Positions 1 to 8,128 of a DNA stretch of 64,000 bases are shown piece after piece. Source of the DNA: Metabacillus endolithicus (GTDB lineage: Bacteria; Bacillota; Bacilli; Bacillales; Bacillaceae). Location of the stretch: positions 1,240,001-1,304,000 of the forward strand of contig NZ_CP095550.1 of the NCBI RefSeq assembly GCF_023078335.1, given 5' to 3'. The position numbers and the translations under genes were made by a program. Every line of letters begins with the position of its first letter. The first letter of the stretch is position 1. The notes beneath the pieces are model-generated. The model saw only the letters and a program-made list of their open reading frames with translations. It searched no databases and was not told the origin of the DNA.

Positions 1-231
1 TGCTAAGAAATCTCCGCCATAAACAGTGTCATCAAAGTGCTCCCAAGGTGAATCTCCTTCACCTTTTGTATTTACAGCCCCGTTAATCCCACCCTGTGCA
101 CACACTGAGTGTGATCTTTTAACAGGTACTAATGAAAATAAATCTACTTGAACGCCGGCTTCAGCAGCTTTTATAGTAGCCATTAAACCAGCTAACCCGC
201 CTCCGACAACGATAATTTTACTTTTACTCAT
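1..231 (-). CDS. sdhA: Succinate dehydrogenase flavoprotein subunit, N-terminal part (partial)
   Basis: SdhA is the FAD-carrying catalytic subunit that oxidises succinate to fumarate in respiratory complex II. Only the first 77 codons are present because the gene runs off the left edge. The translation starts MSKSKIIVVGGGLAGLMAT, with the GGGLAG dinucleotide-binding loop. It continues through RSHSVCAQGGING, where the family His that binds FAD covalently lies, and then GEGDSPWEHFDDT. The start ATG at 231 is preceded by AAAGGGAG. It lies 32 bases downstream of sdhC in the usual sdhCAB order. The frame is open to the window edge. Confidence 0.95.
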   Translation of the reverse strand, partial: MSKSKIIVVGGGLAGLMATIKAAEAGVQVDLFSLVPVKRSHSVCAQGGINGAVNTKGEGDSPWEHFDDTVYGGDFLA

Positions 232-263
232 TAAGCCCACTCCCTTTAATAGCTATTGCTGGA

Positions 264-872
264 TTAGACGAATGCAAAGATTGCTCGAACACCCACGAAT
301 GACAACGCTAAGAAGATACCGAGCGTGACATAAGTAGAGATTACTTGTGAGCGAGGAGTAACTGTGATTCCCCAACTAACTCCAAATGACCATAAACCAT
401 TAGCAAAATGGAACACGGTTGAAATAACACCAATTAAGTAGAATACAAGCATAAAAGGACTACTTAAAATAGAAGCCATCATGTCATAGTTTACTTCTGC
501 TCCAAGTGCAGCAGCAATTCTCGTTTCCCAAACATGCCAAGCGATAAAAATAAAGGTAATAATTCCTGTTACACGCTGCAGCATGAATAACCAATTTCGA
601 AGATAACCATAGTTACTTACATTGTTTTTCGCTGTAAATGCAATATAAACTCCGTAAATCGCATGGTATAAAAGTGGAAGGAAAATAATTACAATCTCAA
701 GCACATACCTAAATGGCAACATTTCCATAAAGTGTGCTGCATTGTTAAATGCTTCTGCACCTCTTGTGGCAAAATGGTTGACGATTAGATGCTGAATCAA
801 AAAGATCCCTACCGGAATTACTCCAAGTAATGAGTGCAGTCTACGATTAATAAACTCTCGGTTTCCAGCCAT
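264..872 (-). CDS. sdhC: Succinate dehydrogenase cytochrome b558 subunit
   Basis: SdhC is the membrane anchor of complex II. It holds two haems b and passes electrons to menaquinone. The 202-residue product has five hydrophobic segments (about residues 12-32, 56-80, 94-115, 135-155 and 165-190). Histidines at 28, 70, 113 and 155 match the four axial haem ligands known for the B. subtilis protein. The length equals the family's. The start ATG at 872 follows a GGGGGTAAG ribosome site. It is the first gene of sdhCAB. I see no convincing promoter upstream, only a short TGTAAT/ATTACA inverted repeat near 940-960. Confidence 0.96.
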   Translation of the reverse strand: MAGNREFINRRLHSLLGVIPVGIFLIQHLIVNHFATRGAEAFNNAAHFMEMLPFRYVLEIVIIFLPLLYHAIYGVYIAFTAKNNVSNYGYLRNWLFMLQRVTGIITFIFIAWHVWETRIAAALGAEVNYDMMASILSSPFMLVFYLIGVISTVFHFANGLWSFGVSWGITVTPRSQVISTYVTLGIFLALSFVGVRAIFAFV

Positions 873-1246
873 AAAACTTACCCCCTAGTATCAATAATGC
901 GCTCACTTTTTTAAAACTAATTTGTTTCCTAATAAAGTTTACCAAATGTAATAATGGTCTACATTACAGTCAGTAAAATTTACGAATATAAACTAGCAGT
1001 CTAGTAAACTTTCTTGCCAGTTTAAAAGTAGGTAAATGCAACAAGTACATTTTACTCCCTTAAAGAAAGAGCGTCAAGAAAACGTGTTCATAAATTATAA
1101 TTTTTCGACAAATACTAATTACATGTAATTTTACTTTATCAGTATACCTTATTTTAAAACAACCTACTTTAGCATCCTATTCTGGAAATTTCAACCTCAT
1201 TACTAGTTCTAACTTACGCAGTTCATAATTTTCCTTAATATTTCAT
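873..1246. other. AT-rich divergent intergenic region between sdhC and yslB
   Basis: About 370 bases without a gene. The region must hold the sdhCAB promoter (minus strand) and the upstream part of the yslB promoter (plus strand). I see no ORF with a ribosome site, no strong terminator and no recognised riboswitch. A small inverted repeat TGTAAT/ATTACA lies around 940-960, of unknown meaning. Confidence 0.5.
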
Positions 1247-1275
1247 GTTTTTCACCTTGGATGTTGATATATAAT
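1247..1275 (+). promoter_or_regulatory. Probable SigA promoter of yslB
   Basis: A perfect TATAAT at 1270-1275 lies about 25 bases before the GTG start of yslB. The -35 region (GTTTTT, 17 bases upstream) is poor, so the call rests mainly on the -10 box. Confidence 0.4.
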
Positions 1276-1299
1276 ATGAAATAGAAAGAGGGGAATACC

Positions 1300-1782
1300 G
1301 TGAACAAACAATCCGCAAGACTTGATAAGGACAAATTAGAAAACATCCAAATGCCAGCATTCGGACTGGAACTACTTAGGGAGGTTTTAATCCCTGATAT
1401 TCTCGGCCAAGACTACCAGCAAATGCTCTATTGGGCGGGTAAAGGCTTAGCACGAAAATACCCTGTATCCTCTATTGAAGAACTCTCTGATTTTTTTCAA
1501 GCAGCAGGATGGGGACAGCTTACTTTGCTACATAATAAAAAAAATGAAATGGAATTTGAGCTAAGTGGAGAACTAATTTCCATTCGTTTTTCTAAAAGTA
1601 ATGAATATACGTTTCAGTTAGAAGCAGGGTTTATAGCTGAACAACTTCAGATGATGAACAAGCATATAACTGAGACATATGAGCAACTAAAGAAGCGTGC
1701 GAACAAAGTTGTGTTTACTGTAAAGTGGGATAGCAAAGACATTCTTGATGATGCACCGTTAGGTAAAAGAAGCCAAAGGTGA
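1300..1782 (+). CDS. yslB: YslB family protein (DUF2507)
   Basis: This 160-residue soluble protein lies between sdhC and lysC exactly as B. subtilis yslB does. The DUF2507 family is small, Bacillus-type and of unknown biochemical function. Nothing catalytic can be read from the sequence, and there is no signal peptide or membrane segment. It opens with a charged stretch followed by the family-typical MPAFGLELLREVLIPDILG and LYWAGKGLARKYP. The GTG start at 1300 follows AGAGGGG at good spacing. It is transcribed alone on the plus strand and ends in a terminator shared with lysC. Confidence 0.88.
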   Translation: MNKQSARLDKDKLENIQMPAFGLELLREVLIPDILGQDYQQMLYWAGKGLARKYPVSSIEELSDFFQAAGWGQLTLLHNKKNEMEFELSGELISIRFSKSNEYTFQLEAGFIAEQLQMMNKHITETYEQLKKRANKVVFTVKWDSKDILDDAPLGKRSQR

Positions 1783-1790
1783 ATAATAAT

Positions 1791-1823
1791 AGAATAAGAG
1801 GGGAAATCTCCCCTCTTTATTCT
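1791..1823. terminator. Bidirectional terminator between yslB and lysC
   Basis: Stem of about 13 base pairs (arms around AGAATAAGAGGGG and its complement, one bulged T) with a six-base loop. It sits between convergent yslB and lysC and has A/T-rich flanks on both sides. Confidence 0.8.
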
Positions 1824-1826
1824 GAA

Positions 1827-2321
1827 TTACACGGTTGCAGCAGGTTTTGAGAGCTCAAACGCATTGTGCAACGTATCAACAGCAGATACCATATGCGCTT
1901 GAGAAATAACCGTTGAAACTTTAATTTCAGACGTACTAACCATCTTCACTTCAATACCTTGTTTTGCTAATACATCAAACATCTCTGCAGCTACACCAGG
2001 GTTTGAAACCATTCCTGAACCTACAATAGAGACTTTTGCTAATTCAGATTCAGATTCAACGCGTTCATAACCTAACTCTTCTTTATACTGCTCCAATACA
2101 CGAATAGTATCTTCAAGATCACCTGTTTTTACTGAAAAAGAAATAGAAGTTTTGTTATCAGTTGTTGTATTCTGAATAATTATGTCCACATTTAGCCCGT
2201 TTTTCGCTAATGTTGAAAAAATAGTTGATAATGTTGTTAATTCATTAGGCAATCCTAACACTGATACTCTTGTTACTTGATCTTCAAATGCAATTCCTCT
2301 AACAATTAAGTTTTGTTCCAT
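1827..2321 (-). CDS. lysC: Aspartokinase II beta subunit (internal in-frame start)
   Basis: In B. subtilis the smaller beta subunit of aspartokinase II is made from an internal in-frame start. The same arrangement is visible here: ATG at 2321 (protein MEQNLIVRGIAF...) lies eight bases after a strong GGAGG (2330-2334). It gives a 164-residue protein with the two ACT domains only. Position and SD are seen directly. Translation is inferred from the known homologue. Confidence 0.75.
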   Translation of the reverse strand: MEQNLIVRGIAFEDQVTRVSVLGLPNELTTLSTIFSTLAKNGLNVDIIIQNTTTDNKTSISFSVKTGDLEDTIRVLEQYKEELGYERVESESELAKVSIVGSGMVSNPGVAAEMFDVLAKQGIEVKMVSTSEIKVSTVISQAHMVSAVDTLHNAFELSKPAATV

Positions 2322-3056
2322 TTCCGCTTCCTCCTCAATAATTGTGCCCCGCTCATTTTCCATACTAGAACGAACTTCTAATGGGATGTTATAATTTTTC
2401 GCAAACTCTACTGCTCTTGGATGTAAAACACCGGCTCCTAAATTTGCTAATTCTAACATTTCATCGTATGATATCGATTCTAGTTTTCTTGCTTCCTTTA
2501 CAAATCGAGGATCCGTTGTATAGACTCCAGTTACATCAGTGTAAATGTCACACTTGTCTGCTTTCAGTGCTGCAGCTAAGGCCACTGCTGTCGTATCAGA
2601 TCCACCTCTACCTAATGTAGTAATCTGACCTTCTACCGCTACCCCTTGGAACCCGGCAACAACGACAACTTTTCCTTTCTCTAGTTCTTTATTCATTTTT
2701 TGTGGATTTATATTAGTAATTCTTGCATTTCCATGCGTTGACTCCGTTTCAATTCCTGCCTGCCAGCCAGTAAATGAAATGGCATCATACCCTTTTTCTA
2801 TTAGCGCCATTGATAAAAGGGAAATGGTTATTTGCTCACCAGTTGTAAGAAGCATATCCATTTCACGCTTGCTCGGCTTAGAAGTTAGTTGACTTGCTAA
2901 ATCAACAAGCTGATCAGTCGATTTTCCCATTGCAGAAACGACAACAACCACTTCGTTTCCTGCCTCTTTTTCTTGTATCACACGATTCGCAACATGTTGA
3001 ATTCTCTCTACTGAACCCACAGACGTTCCGCCAAATTTTTGAACAATAATACCCAA
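1827..3056 (-). CDS. lysC: Aspartokinase II, lysine-controlled
   Basis: Phosphorylates aspartate, the first step of the lysine, methionine, threonine and diaminopimelate pathway. The kinase domain (about residues 1-240) carries KFGGTSVG near the N-terminus and GRGGSDTTAVALAAAL. Two ACT domains follow (about 260-409). I set the start at the TTG at 3056, preceded by AAGGTGAG with six-base spacing. This gives 409 residues, almost the same as B. subtilis (408). A longer open frame upstream to 3161 runs back into the leader terminator and begins with unrelated hydrophobic residues, so I reject it. Expression is controlled by the lysine riboswitch just upstream. Confidence 0.95.
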   Translation of the reverse strand: MGIIVQKFGGTSVGSVERIQHVANRVIQEKEAGNEVVVVVSAMGKSTDQLVDLASQLTSKPSKREMDMLLTTGEQITISLLSMALIEKGYDAISFTGWQAGIETESTHGNARITNINPQKMNKELEKGKVVVVAGFQGVAVEGQITTLGRGGSDTTAVALAAALKADKCDIYTDVTGVYTTDPRFVKEARKLESISYDEMLELANLGAGVLHPRAVEFAKNYNIPLEVRSSMENERGTIIEEEAEMEQNLIVRGIAFEDQVTRVSVLGLPNELTTLSTIFSTLAKNGLNVDIIIQNTTTDNKTSISFSVKTGDLEDTIRVLEQYKEELGYERVESESELAKVSIVGSGMVSNPGVAAEMFDVLAKQGIEVKMVSTSEIKVSTVISQAHMVSAVDTLHNAFELSKPAATV

Positions 3057-3124
3057 TGATATCTCACCTTCCATTTTGTTTTTCAATGATCGATCATTTG
3101 TTAGTAGATAAGAAATCACATTGC

Positions 3125-3402
3125 AGAACAACAAAAAAGCAATGGGCGCATAAGATCCCATTGCTAATTAAACGAAAAGTATTTATTCGCTTATACAATG
3201 AGATAGCTCTCCAAGAACATAGTGTTTCTTGACAATTTTACACCTCTTAAATGTAAAACCAGCGATAAAAGTAATGGAGCTTTTATCACTTCGGCAATCA
3301 TTCCTTTCACTGGTTGTCATTGGAATCCACTTTCCTCAAACCAGTTACTCTTAATGACCGCACCTCTACCATCATTTACAAACTAACGATCAATATCAAA
3401 TT
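3125..3402 (-). promoter_or_regulatory. Lysine riboswitch (L-box) of lysC
   Basis: Read on the minus strand, the leader contains the conserved L-box blocks in order: GGTAGAGGTGCG (around 3360-3371), AAGAGTAA, GAGGAAAG, GAAAGGAATGATTGCCGAAG and GCTGGT. A closing segment near 3200 and an intrinsic terminator follow. The family binds lysine and then allows the terminator to form, lowering lysC expression. The aptamer spans roughly 3195-3373. Confidence 0.93.
3133..3165 (-). terminator. Riboswitch-controlled terminator of the lysC leader
   Basis: Perfect nine-base arms (AGCAATGGG at 3138-3146 and its complement at 3157-3165) followed by TTTTTTG on the minus strand. It lies between the L-box aptamer and the lysC start. 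Confidence 0.88.
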
Positions 3403-3408
3403 AATAAA

Positions 3409-3437
3409 ATCTTATCAAACATTTTAATAAAGCGCAA
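3409..3437 (-). promoter_or_regulatory. SigA-type promoter of lysC
   Basis: TTGCGC (3432-3437), 17-base spacer, TAAGAT (3409-3414) on the minus strand. Transcription would begin near 3402, about 30 bases before the first conserved L-box element. Confidence 0.6.
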
Positions 3438-3468
3438 GAGATTGTTTGTAAGGAAATATAATGGAATA

Positions 3469-5262
3469 TCAGTTCCCATTTTCCTCTTTTAAATAATCCG
3501 TTATTTGCTTTGCTATATTTTCCGGCATACCAGCTTCTTTAAAATCATCGAGACTTGCTTCTTTCATTTTTTTAACAGATCCAAAATATTTTAAGAGCAT
3601 CTTTTTTCTTTGTTCTCCAACACCTGGAATATCATCCAAAATAGATTGAAAGGCATTCTTTCCTCTAAGTTGACGATGAAAGGTGATCGCAAAACGGTGA
3701 ACTTCATCCTGAATTCTTTGAAGCAGGTAAAATTCCTGACTGTTTCTTTCTAGCTGTATAAATTCAGGTGGTGAACCTATAATGAGCTCAGAAGTTCGGT
3801 GTTTATCATCTTTTACCAATCCGGCTACAGGAATAGATAATCCTAACTCATTCTCTAGCACATCCTGAGCAGCTGCCAAATGCCCTTTTCCACCATCAAT
3901 AATAATCAGGTCAGGTAATGCTAACTGTTCTTTTAAAACTCTTGTATAGCGTCTTCTGACAACTTCCCTCATAGACTCATAATCATCAGGACCTTTTACG
4001 CTTTTTATTTTATACTTACGATAATATTTTTTTGCCGGCTTTCCATCCTCAAACACAACCATTGCAGATACGGGGTCAGTTCCTTGTATGTTTGAATTAT
4101 CGAATGCTTCAATTCGGTGGGGAGTATGGATTCCTAATTTATCACCTAAATTTTCCACAGCCTTAATTGTTCTTTCTTCATCTCTTTCAATTAAAGAAAA
4201 TTTCTCTTGAAGAGCAATCTTTGCATTTTTGTGAGCTAATAATATAAGGTCCTTCTTTTTACCACGCTTAGGCTGAAGTGTTGTTACGTCTAACAACTTT
4301 TCAACTAATTCGAATTCGATACTATCCGGAAGCAGGATTTCCTTTGGGATAAAGTGACTCGCTTTAGAATAAAATTGACCTAAAAACGTAAGAAACTCCT
4401 GTTCAGGACTATCATAGATTGGAAACATTGAAACATCACGTTCAATTAATTTTCCTTGTCGGATAAAAAAGACTTGTACACACATCCAACCCTTATCGTA
4501 TGCATACCCAAACACATCACGATCAACAAAATCATTTAACGTCATCTTTTGTTTTTCCATCGTCGCTTCTATATGAAGAATTTGGTCTCTAAGCTCTTTT
4601 GCGCGCTCAAATTCAAGCTCTTCTGCAGCCTTACTCATTTTTTCCGATAATTCATTCTTAATATTTTTATATCCACCATTTAGGAACTTCGTAATTTCCT
4701 CTACCATTTGTCGATTTGTTTCTTCTGACACATCTTTAACGCACGGTGCTAAACATTGACCCATATGGTAATAAAGACAAACACGATCAGGCAATGTCGA
4801 GCATTTTCTTAGAGGGTATAAACGATCTAGTAATTTTATCGTTTCACGCGCCGATTGAACGTTAGGGTATGGCCCAAAGTACTTTCCTTTATCCTTTTTA
4901 ACTTGTCTTGTTACAAGGAGTCTAGGGTGCCGTTCATTTGTAATTTTAATAAAAGGATATGTTTTATCATCCTTTAACATCACATTGTATTTAGGATCAT
5001 ATTTTTTAATAAGATTTAATTCCAATATTAATGCTTCTAAATTAGAAGAGGTAATAATATATTCAAAGTCAGTAATTTCATTAACTAAGCGTAATGTTTT
5101 TCCATCATGTGAGCCTGTAAAGTATGAGCGAACGCGATTTTTCAGAACTTTTGCTTTCCCTACATAAATGACAGTTCCCTGTCGATCCTTCATGATATAA
5201 CAACCAGGTTGATCAGGAAGAAGTGCAAGCTTTTCCTTAATATGTTCTTTCATAGCAGACAC
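3469..5262 (-). CDS. uvrC: Excinuclease ABC subunit C
   Basis: UvrC makes the two incisions flanking DNA damage in nucleotide excision repair, together with UvrA and UvrB. The 597-residue product has the N-terminal GIY-YIG nuclease domain ([19 protein letters not shown], about residues 20-39), a UvrB-binding UVR motif rich in E/A/R (about 205-240) and the RNase H-like C-terminal nuclease domain ([10 protein letters not shown] ... IIDGGKGHL). It ends in helix-hairpin-helix repeats ([12 protein letters not shown], about 545-590). Length is normal. The ATG at 5262 follows AAAGGAGTG. A long hairpin (5293-5347) sits just upstream, and trxA precedes it as in B. subtilis. Confidence 0.97.
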   Translation of the reverse strand: MSAMKEHIKEKLALLPDQPGCYIMKDRQGTVIYVGKAKVLKNRVRSYFTGSHDGKTLRLVNEITDFEYIITSSNLEALILELNLIKKYDPKYNVMLKDDKTYPFIKITNERHPRLLVTRQVKKDKGKYFGPYPNVQSARETIKLLDRLYPLRKCSTLPDRVCLYYHMGQCLAPCVKDVSEETNRQMVEEITKFLNGGYKNIKNELSEKMSKAAEELEFERAKELRDQILHIEATMEKQKMTLNDFVDRDVFGYAYDKGWMCVQVFFIRQGKLIERDVSMFPIYDSPEQEFLTFLGQFYSKASHFIPKEILLPDSIEFELVEKLLDVTTLQPKRGKKKDLILLAHKNAKIALQEKFSLIERDEERTIKAVENLGDKLGIHTPHRIEAFDNSNIQGTDPVSAMVVFEDGKPAKKYYRKYKIKSVKGPDDYESMREVVRRRYTRVLKEQLALPDLIIIDGGKGHLAAAQDVLENELGLSIPVAGLVKDDKHRTSELIIGSPPEFIQLERNSQEFYLLQRIQDEVHRFAITFHRQLRGKNAFQSILDDIPGVGEQRKKMLLKYFGSVKKMKEASLDDFKEAGMPENIAKQITDYLKEENGN

Positions 5263-5292
5263 TCCTTTTTTAATTAGTAATTTGACAGTAAG

Positions 5293-5347
5293 ATAGGCAG
5301 TAATTCCCCACTTTAATTTTGAATTAAAAAGGCGAATTACTGCCTAT
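5293..5347. repeat. Large near-perfect inverted repeat upstream of uvrC
   Basis: Perfect 14-base arms (ATAGGCAGTAATTC at 5293-5306 and its complement at 5334-5347). The 27-base centre is itself largely self-complementary (TTTAATT/AATTAAA around TTG). The whole 55 bases can form one long stem with few mismatches. There is no T-run, so it is not an ordinary terminator. It could be a small palindromic repeat or a processing or regulatory hairpin in the uvrC leader. Confidence 0.7.
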
Positions 5348-5446
5348 ATAAAAATAGCTATAGACCATTTTATCATGTACACTTTCTTTCGTCCTTTGTT
5401 AATTTGTCGTATTCTATGAAATTCTTTCCTATAATGCATTCATTGT

Positions 5447-5477
5447 AAAAAGGATTGACACTAGGTCAATCCTTTTT
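5447..5477 (-). terminator. Terminator of trxA
   Basis: Thirteen-base perfect stem (AAAAAGGATTGAC / GTCAATCCTTTTT) with a five-base loop and T-run, 30 bases after the trxA stop. Confidence 0.85.
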
Positions 5478-5508
5478 CTTAACAGCATGATAAAAATCAA
5501 TGCAATTC

Positions 5509-5823
5509 TTATACGTGCTTGTTTAAAACTTCAGCAAGCGCTTCTTTTGGCTGATATCCTACAGCTTTATCAACAACTTCACCGTCTTTAAGTACTAGTA
5601 AAGTTGGGATACTCATAACGCCGAATTTACCAGCTGTTTCTTGGTTCTCATCAACATCAACCTTAACGATTTTCACTTTATCTCCCATATCTGTATCAAG
5701 CTCTTCAAGAACTGGAGCAATCATTTTACAAGGTCCGCACCATGGTGCCCAGAAATCTACTAATACGACACCTTCGTTTGTTTCGTTTGAAAATGTTTGA
5801 TCTGTTACATTTGTAATTGCCAT
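5509..5823 (-). CDS. trxA: Thioredoxin
   Basis: Cytosolic dithiol reductant for ribonucleotide reductase, methionine sulfoxide reductases and other thiol enzymes. The 104-residue product has the active site W28-C29-G30-P31-C32 and the cis-proline loop SIPT. Length is exactly the family's. The ATG at 5823 follows TTAGGAGGAATTACG, an excellent ribosome site. A TATACT (-10; plus-strand 5863-5868) lies about 40 bases upstream, but its -35 is weak. The gene has its own terminator, so it looks monocistronic. Confidence 0.97.
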   Translation of the reverse strand: MAITNVTDQTFSNETNEGVVLVDFWAPWCGPCKMIAPVLEELDTDMGDKVKIVKVDVDENQETAGKFGVMSIPTLLVLKDGEVVDKAVGYQPKEALAEVLNKHV

Positions 5824-5971
5824 TCGTAATTCCTCCTAAATTGTAAGGGTAAATATGTTTAAAGTATAGCATTCCAGTGCTAAGTAAGCTAATGATTTGC
5901 TTCAGTATTACTTTTCCCTATGTTGAGAAAGAATAACATGTTTTTTCAATAAACGACATAATATGTATAAA

Positions 5972-6001
5972 ATAAGTTGTATTGAAGCAAATACAACTTA
6001 T
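5972..6001. repeat. Perfect 12-base-pair hairpin between trxA and etfA
   Basis: Arms ATAAGTTGTATT (5972-5983) and AATACAACTTAT (5990-6001) around a six-base loop. It has no clean T-run on either strand and lies about 50 bases from the GC-rich repeat at 6050-6163, so the two may be related or just neighbours. Confidence 0.6.
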
Positions 6002-6049
6002 ACTACTTTATTTTCATCCCGCGTGAAAATAGTTCGTTACATTGCGCTA

Positions 6050-6163
6050 CAGACACTCGCTTTTCCGCGGGGAGGAAGCTGAGCCTCCTCGGCTTTTTGC
6101 CTGCGGGGTCTCAGCCTTTCCTCTGCTCCCGCAGGAGTCGAGTGTCTTTCGCTCCATTTCACT
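6050..6163. repeat. GC-rich palindromic extragenic repeat
   Basis: A GC-rich block in an AT-rich intergenic region. It is bounded by inverted GACACTCG (6052-6059) and CGAGTGTC (6139-6146). Nested complementary blocks lie inside (CCGCGGGGAGGAAGCTGAG against CTCAGCCTTTCCTC, and GAGCCTCCTCGGC). This resembles the multicopy REP-like intergenic palindrome I know from many Bacillaceae genomes, often followed by TTTCGCTCCA. No ORF is carried. Copy number cannot be judged from one window. Confidence 0.7.
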
Positions 6164-6226
6164 CTTGTTTAAAATAATAGTGAAGAGCAACATAATTTAC
6201 TATTATTACTAAAAACGGCCCGAAAT

Positions 6227-6255
6227 AAAAAGCACGCTTTGGAAACGTGCTTTTT
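6227..6255 (-). terminator. Terminator of the fad/etf operon after etfA
   Basis: Arms AAAAAGCACG (6227-6236) and CGTGCTTTTT (6246-6255), nine-base loop, 12 bases after the etfA stop. Confidence 0.85.
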
Positions 6256-6267
6256 GGTGAGTTTAAA

Positions 6268-7245
6268 TTATGCGTGAACCTTTAATTTTCTAAATTCTTC
6301 TGTTAATAGTGGAACAACTTCAAATAGATCTCCTACGATTCCGTAATCAGCTACTTTAAAGATGTTTGCTTCTGGGTCTTTGTTAATCGCCACTATGACT
6401 TTAGAGTTTGACATACCTGCTAGATGTTGAATAGCACCTGAGATTCCGCATGCAATATATAAATCAGGAGTTACAACTTTTCCAGTTTGACCGATTTGAA
6501 GAGAATAATCACAGTATTCAGCATCACATGCTCCACGTGAAGCCCCTACTGCTCCCCCTAAAACATTTGCTAATTCTTGTAAAGGTTCAAAACCATCTTC
6601 ACTCTTAACTCCACGACCACCAGCAATAACAACTTTTGCTTCTGATAAATCAACACCTTCTGAAGCTTTACGAACAACTTCCTTTACGATTGTTCTTAAA
6701 TCTTTAATATCGACAGATAGTGTACTTGTGTCTCCACTTCTTGAATCATCTTTCTCAAGTGGAGAGATATTGTTTGGACGAATAGTAGCAAAGATAACTC
6801 CGTCAGTTACAATTTTCTTTTCAAATGCTTTCCCTGAATATATTGGACGAGTAAATACAACATTTCCTCCTGTCACTTCAATAGCAGTTGCATCTGAAAT
6901 TAAACCTGAGCCTAATTTTGCTGCAATTTTAGGTGACAAGTCTTTACCAAGTGCTGTATGACCAAAAACAATGCCTTCTGGATTTTCTTCTGAAATCACT
7001 GACAATAAAGCTTGAGAATAACCATCTGGTGTATATGTTTGTAATTTTTCATTTTCCACCGCTACAACACGGTCAGCACCATAATGAATTAATTCGGTTG
7101 ATAATGCGGAAACATTATCTCCTAATAAAACAGCAACAACCTCTCCACCCTCTGCAATTGTTTTTCCTGCAGCAATTGCCTCAAAAGATACATTACGTAA
7201 TGATTGATCACGAACCTCACCTAATACAAGTACTTTTCTTGCCAT
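6268..7245 (-). CDS. etfA: Electron transfer flavoprotein alpha subunit
   Basis: EtfA and EtfB form the FAD heterodimer that accepts electrons from acyl-CoA dehydrogenases during beta-oxidation. The protein has the N-terminal ETF fold (ARKVLVLGEVRD...) and the C-terminal FAD-binding half, with GGRGVKS near residue 210, GASRGACDAEY, and the IACGISGAIQHLAGM and NKDPEANIF signatures. Three ATGs lie in a row (7251, 7248, 7245). I prefer 7245, eight bases after GGGGG. It is the last gene of fadR-fadB-etfB-etfA and is followed by a terminator. Confidence 0.96.
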   Translation of the reverse strand: MARKVLVLGEVRDQSLRNVSFEAIAAGKTIAEGGEVVAVLLGDNVSALSTELIHYGADRVVAVENEKLQTYTPDGYSQALLSVISEENPEGIVFGHTALGKDLSPKIAAKLGSGLISDATAIEVTGGNVVFTRPIYSGKAFEKKIVTDGVIFATIRPNNISPLEKDDSRSGDTSTLSVDIKDLRTIVKEVVRKASEGVDLSEAKVVIAGGRGVKSEDGFEPLQELANVLGGAVGASRGACDAEYCDYSLQIGQTGKVVTPDLYIACGISGAIQHLAGMSNSKVIVAINKDPEANIFKVADYGIVGDLFEVVPLLTEEFRKLKVHA

Positions 7246-7311
7246 CATCATTTCCCCCTGTTCAACTATTTAAAATTTCTCTCCCAGACACTCCAGAACC
7301 TTCTCTATCAA

Positions 7312-8085
7312 TTAAACAACTTTCGCTTCATTTCTAAGTAATAAAACTAATTCTTTTACTTGATCCTCTATTTCACCTTCTAATACTTTTCCAGCCTCTT
7401 TTTTCGGTGGTAGATAGATTTCAATTGTTTTTGTTTTAGCTTCAACATCGTCTTCGTCTAAATCCAGATCATCTAATTCAAGCTCATCTAATGGCTTTTT
7501 CTTCGCTTTCATAATTCCAGGTAACGATGGATAACGAGGCTCATTTAATCCCTGTTGAGCTGTTACAAGAATTGGAAGGGATGCTTCAATAACCTCAGAG
7601 TCTCCCTCTACATCTCGAACAATCGTTGCTTTGTCTCCATCGATTTCAAGCTTAGTAATTGTTGTTACATACGCAATATCCAATAACTCAGCTAGTCTTG
7701 GACCAACCTGACCAGATCCACCGTCAATAGCTACATTTCCACCAAGGATAATATCTACTTCTTGATCTTTAAGATATTCAGCTAAAATTCTTGAAGTTGA
7801 ATATTGATCACCATTTTCTAAATCATCTTCAGTATTAATTAAAACAGCTTTATCACACCCCATAGCCAAAGCTGTTCTTAATTCTTTCTCTGAATCCTCT
7901 CCACCAATTGTGACTACTGTTACTTCTCCCCCATTTGCATCACGTAATTGAATAGCTTCTTCGATTGCATATTCATCATAAGGATTAATAATAAACTCTG
8001 CTCCATCCTCATTGATTTGTCCATTTTGCACAGCAATCTTTTCCTCAGTATCAAACGTTCTTTTCATAATTACGAAGATATTCAT
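7312..8085 (-). CDS. etfB: Electron transfer flavoprotein beta subunit
   Basis: Partner of EtfA in passing electrons from fatty acyl-CoA oxidation to the respiratory chain. The sequence MNIFVIMKRTFDTEEKI, followed by INPYDEYAIEEAIQLRD, is typical of EtfB, as is the AMP-binding AMGCDKAVLI region. I start it at the ATG at 8085, eight bases after GGGGG. This gives 257 residues like B. subtilis. An upstream in-frame ATG at 8100 overlaps the ribosome site itself. It is separated by 43 bases from fadB. Confidence 0.95.
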   Translation of the reverse strand: MNIFVIMKRTFDTEEKIAVQNGQINEDGAEFIINPYDEYAIEEAIQLRDANGGEVTVVTIGGEDSEKELRTALAMGCDKAVLINTEDDLENGDQYSTSRILAEYLKDQEVDIILGGNVAIDGGSGQVGPRLAELLDIAYVTTITKLEIDGDKATIVRDVEGDSEVIEASLPILVTAQQGLNEPRYPSLPGIMKAKKKPLDELELDDLDLDEDDVEAKTKTIEIYLPPKKEAGKVLEGEIEDQVKELVLLLRNEAKVV

Positions 8086-8128
8086 TTTCCATTCCCCCAT
8101 GTTAAGTTAAGTATTTTAAATAGAAATT

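Noticed and set aside
3057..3161. N-terminal extension of lysC by about 35 residues
   Set aside because: It would translate the L-box terminator, has no ribosome site and is unlike any aspartokinase start. The TTG at 3056 has both a good site and the right length.
6933..7337. 134-residue plus-strand ORF opposite etfA/etfB
   Set aside because: It is the antisense shadow of conserved etf genes: low-complexity H/L/Q-rich composition, no ribosome site, spans two genes.
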